From positions 1-6,704 of the forward strand of contig JACMQR010000128.1 in the NCBI GenBank assembly GCA_014376885.1: a stretch of 6,704 nt of DNA, in the 5' to 3' direction. How positions within the stretch are numbered: the first letter of the stretch is position 1; the number at the start of each line of letters is the position of its first letter. The position numbers and the translations under genes are program-made. This DNA comes from Polaromonas sp. (lineage in GTDB: Bacteria > Pseudomonadota > Gammaproteobacteria > Burkholderiales > Burkholderiaceae_C). The notes under the pieces were generated by a model. The model saw only the letters and a program-made list of their open reading frames with translations, was not told where the DNA came from and did no database searches. Below are positions 5,717-6,704 of the stretch, piece by piece.

Positions 5717-6704
5717 ACACCCAGCCCATCACCTTGGCCTTCATCGAGGCATTTTGCTTTCGCGTCCCGGTCCAGACGCCGATCAAGGTCGCTTTTGGCA
5801 CCTTTCGCGATCGCCCCTTCGTGCTGGTGCATGTCGTCGATACCGAGGGTGCAGAAGGCTGGGGCGAAGCTTGGTGCAACTGGCCCGCCGTCGGCGCCGA
5901 GCACCGCGCCCGGCTGGTGGTTGACCTGGGAGAGCGCTTGATCGGCCGCCGCTTTGAATCGCCGGCCGAGCTGTTTCATGCTTTCTCCAAGGAATTGGAA
6001 GTGCTGGTGCTGCAAACGCTCGATGTCGGCCCGATCGCCCAGGCTGTCGCTGGCATCGACATCGCGGTGTGGGACTTGGTGTCGCGCAAGGCCGGCCAGC
6101 CGCTGTACCGCCTGCTGCGCGACCAGCCGGTGCAAAGCGTGCCGGTCTATGCCACCGGCATCAACCCCGACGAGCCCGAGCACTTCGCCCTGGCGCGCCA
6201 GGCTGAAGGGCACCGCGCCTTCAAGCTCAAGACCGGCTTTGGCCATGACCTCGATGTGCGCAACCTGCGCGCAATGCGGCAGGCGCTCGGCCCGGAGGCG
6301 GTCATCACCTGCGACGCCAACCAGTCCCACACGCTGGCTTCGGCGCGCGCCTTTTGCGACGCCATCGAGGACTTCAAGCTCAGCTGGTTTGAAGAGCCGA
6401 TCCGCGTTGACGCGCCCGAGGCCGACTGGCGGGCGCTGGCCGCGGCCTCCAAAACACCGCTGGCGGGGGGCGAAAATTTCCATGGCGAGCAGTTCACCCG
6501 CGCGCTGGCCTCGCCGGTGCTCCAGGTCATTCAGCCCGACATCACCAAATGGGGCGGCGTTACCGGCAACTGGGCGGTGGCGCAGGGCGCGGTGGCGGCG
6601 GGCAAGCGCTATTGCCCGCACTACTTTGGCGGTGGCGTGTCGCTGCTGGCTTCGCTGCATGTGCTGGCCGCCGCCGGCGGCGAAGGATTGCTGGAGTTTG
6701 ACTG
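5713..6704 (+). CDS. Enolase-superfamily protein, mandelate racemase subgroup (probable sugar-acid dehydratase), 3' end outside window
   Basis: I translated 330 codons from the ATG at 5713 with no stop; the gene continues past the right edge and perhaps 30-60 residues are missing, judging by usual family lengths. Catalytic residues of the mandelate racemase subgroup are all visible: KLK (Lys171, Lys173) on the second barrel strand, metal ligands Asp201 (DANQ), Glu227 (FEEP) and Glu254 (GGEN), and the Asp276 (QPDITKWGG) with His303 (CPHYFGGG) dyad. The KxK plus His-Asp pair fits acid-sugar dehydratases such as those for galactonate, fuconate, rhamnonate, tartrate or galactarate, and also racemases; which one is not readable here. 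The N-terminal cap (1-140) includes the 20s loop, FGTFRDRPFVLVHV (28-41), that normally sets specificity. The start overlaps the lactonase stop and lacks a good SD, so it probably relies on coupling. Together with the lactonase it suggests lactone to aldonate to 2-keto-3-deoxy acid. Confidence 0.9.
   Translation, partial: MNTQPITLAFIEAFCFRVPVQTPIKVAFGTFRDRPFVLVHVVDTEGAEGWGEAWCNWPAVGAEHRARLVVDLGERLIGRRFESPAELFHAFSKELEVLVLQTLDVGPIAQAVAGIDIAVWDLVSRKAGQPLYRLLRDQPVQSVPVYATGINPDEPEHFALARQAEGHRAFKLKTGFGHDLDVRNLRAMRQALGPEAVITCDANQSHTLASARAFCDAIEDFKLSWFEEPIRVDAPEADWRALAAASKTPLAGGENFHGEQFTRALASPVLQVIQPDITKWGGVTGNWAVAQGAVAAGKRYCPHYFGGGVSLLASLHVLAAAGGEGLLEFD

Noticed and set aside
5548..6660. 370-codon open frame on the minus strand
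   Set aside because: It is antisense to the enolase-superfamily gene, whose catalytic residues are all in place.

Overview
The window is a GC-rich stretch of bacterial chromosome, densely coding, with short or overlapping gene junctions and SD-type ribosome sites. Codon bias, the VRAQG-type signal peptide end and the gene content suggest a beta-proteobacterium of the Burkholderiales (Comamonadaceae-like). This is an inference from style, not from a marker gene.

Layout. Two divergent units leave a shared intergenic region (4572-4765). Leftward, on the minus strand, are a short-chain dehydrogenase/reductase (4571-3756), two homologous ABC permeases (3734-2892 and 2895-2095), the transport ATPase (2094-1219) and a Tat-type periplasmic substrate-binding protein (1181 to beyond the left edge). 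The junctions are 21 nt, a 4-nt ATGA overlap, 0 nt and 37 nt, so this is almost certainly one operon. Rightward, on the plus strand, are an SMP-30/gluconolactonase family lactonase (4766-5716) and, overlapping it by ATGA, an enolase-superfamily protein of the mandelate racemase subgroup (5713 to beyond the right edge). The intergenic region contains a perfect 19-bp inverted repeat with a 7-nt loop, each arm of which is itself a small dyad. It is the obvious candidate for a shared operator.

How the parts fit. A lactonase, an acid-sugar dehydratase-type enolase and an SDR are three enzymes of a non-phosphorylating (Entner-Doudoroff-like) sugar or sugar-acid route: aldose to lactone, lactone to aldonate, aldonate to 2-keto-3-deoxy acid, with the SDR acting at the first step or after dehydration. 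The attached importer is of the NitT/TauT/SsuABC class, known for nitrate, taurine, alkanesulfonates and pyrimidine precursors, rather than a usual sugar or sugar-acid transporter. It also has two different permeases. This mismatch is the most interesting point in the window. The substrate cannot be read from the sequence; a sulfonated or otherwise modified sugar acid is one hypothesis.

No RNA genes, CRISPR arrays, insertion sequences or broken genes were seen. Both terminal genes are cut by the window edges, not by mutation.
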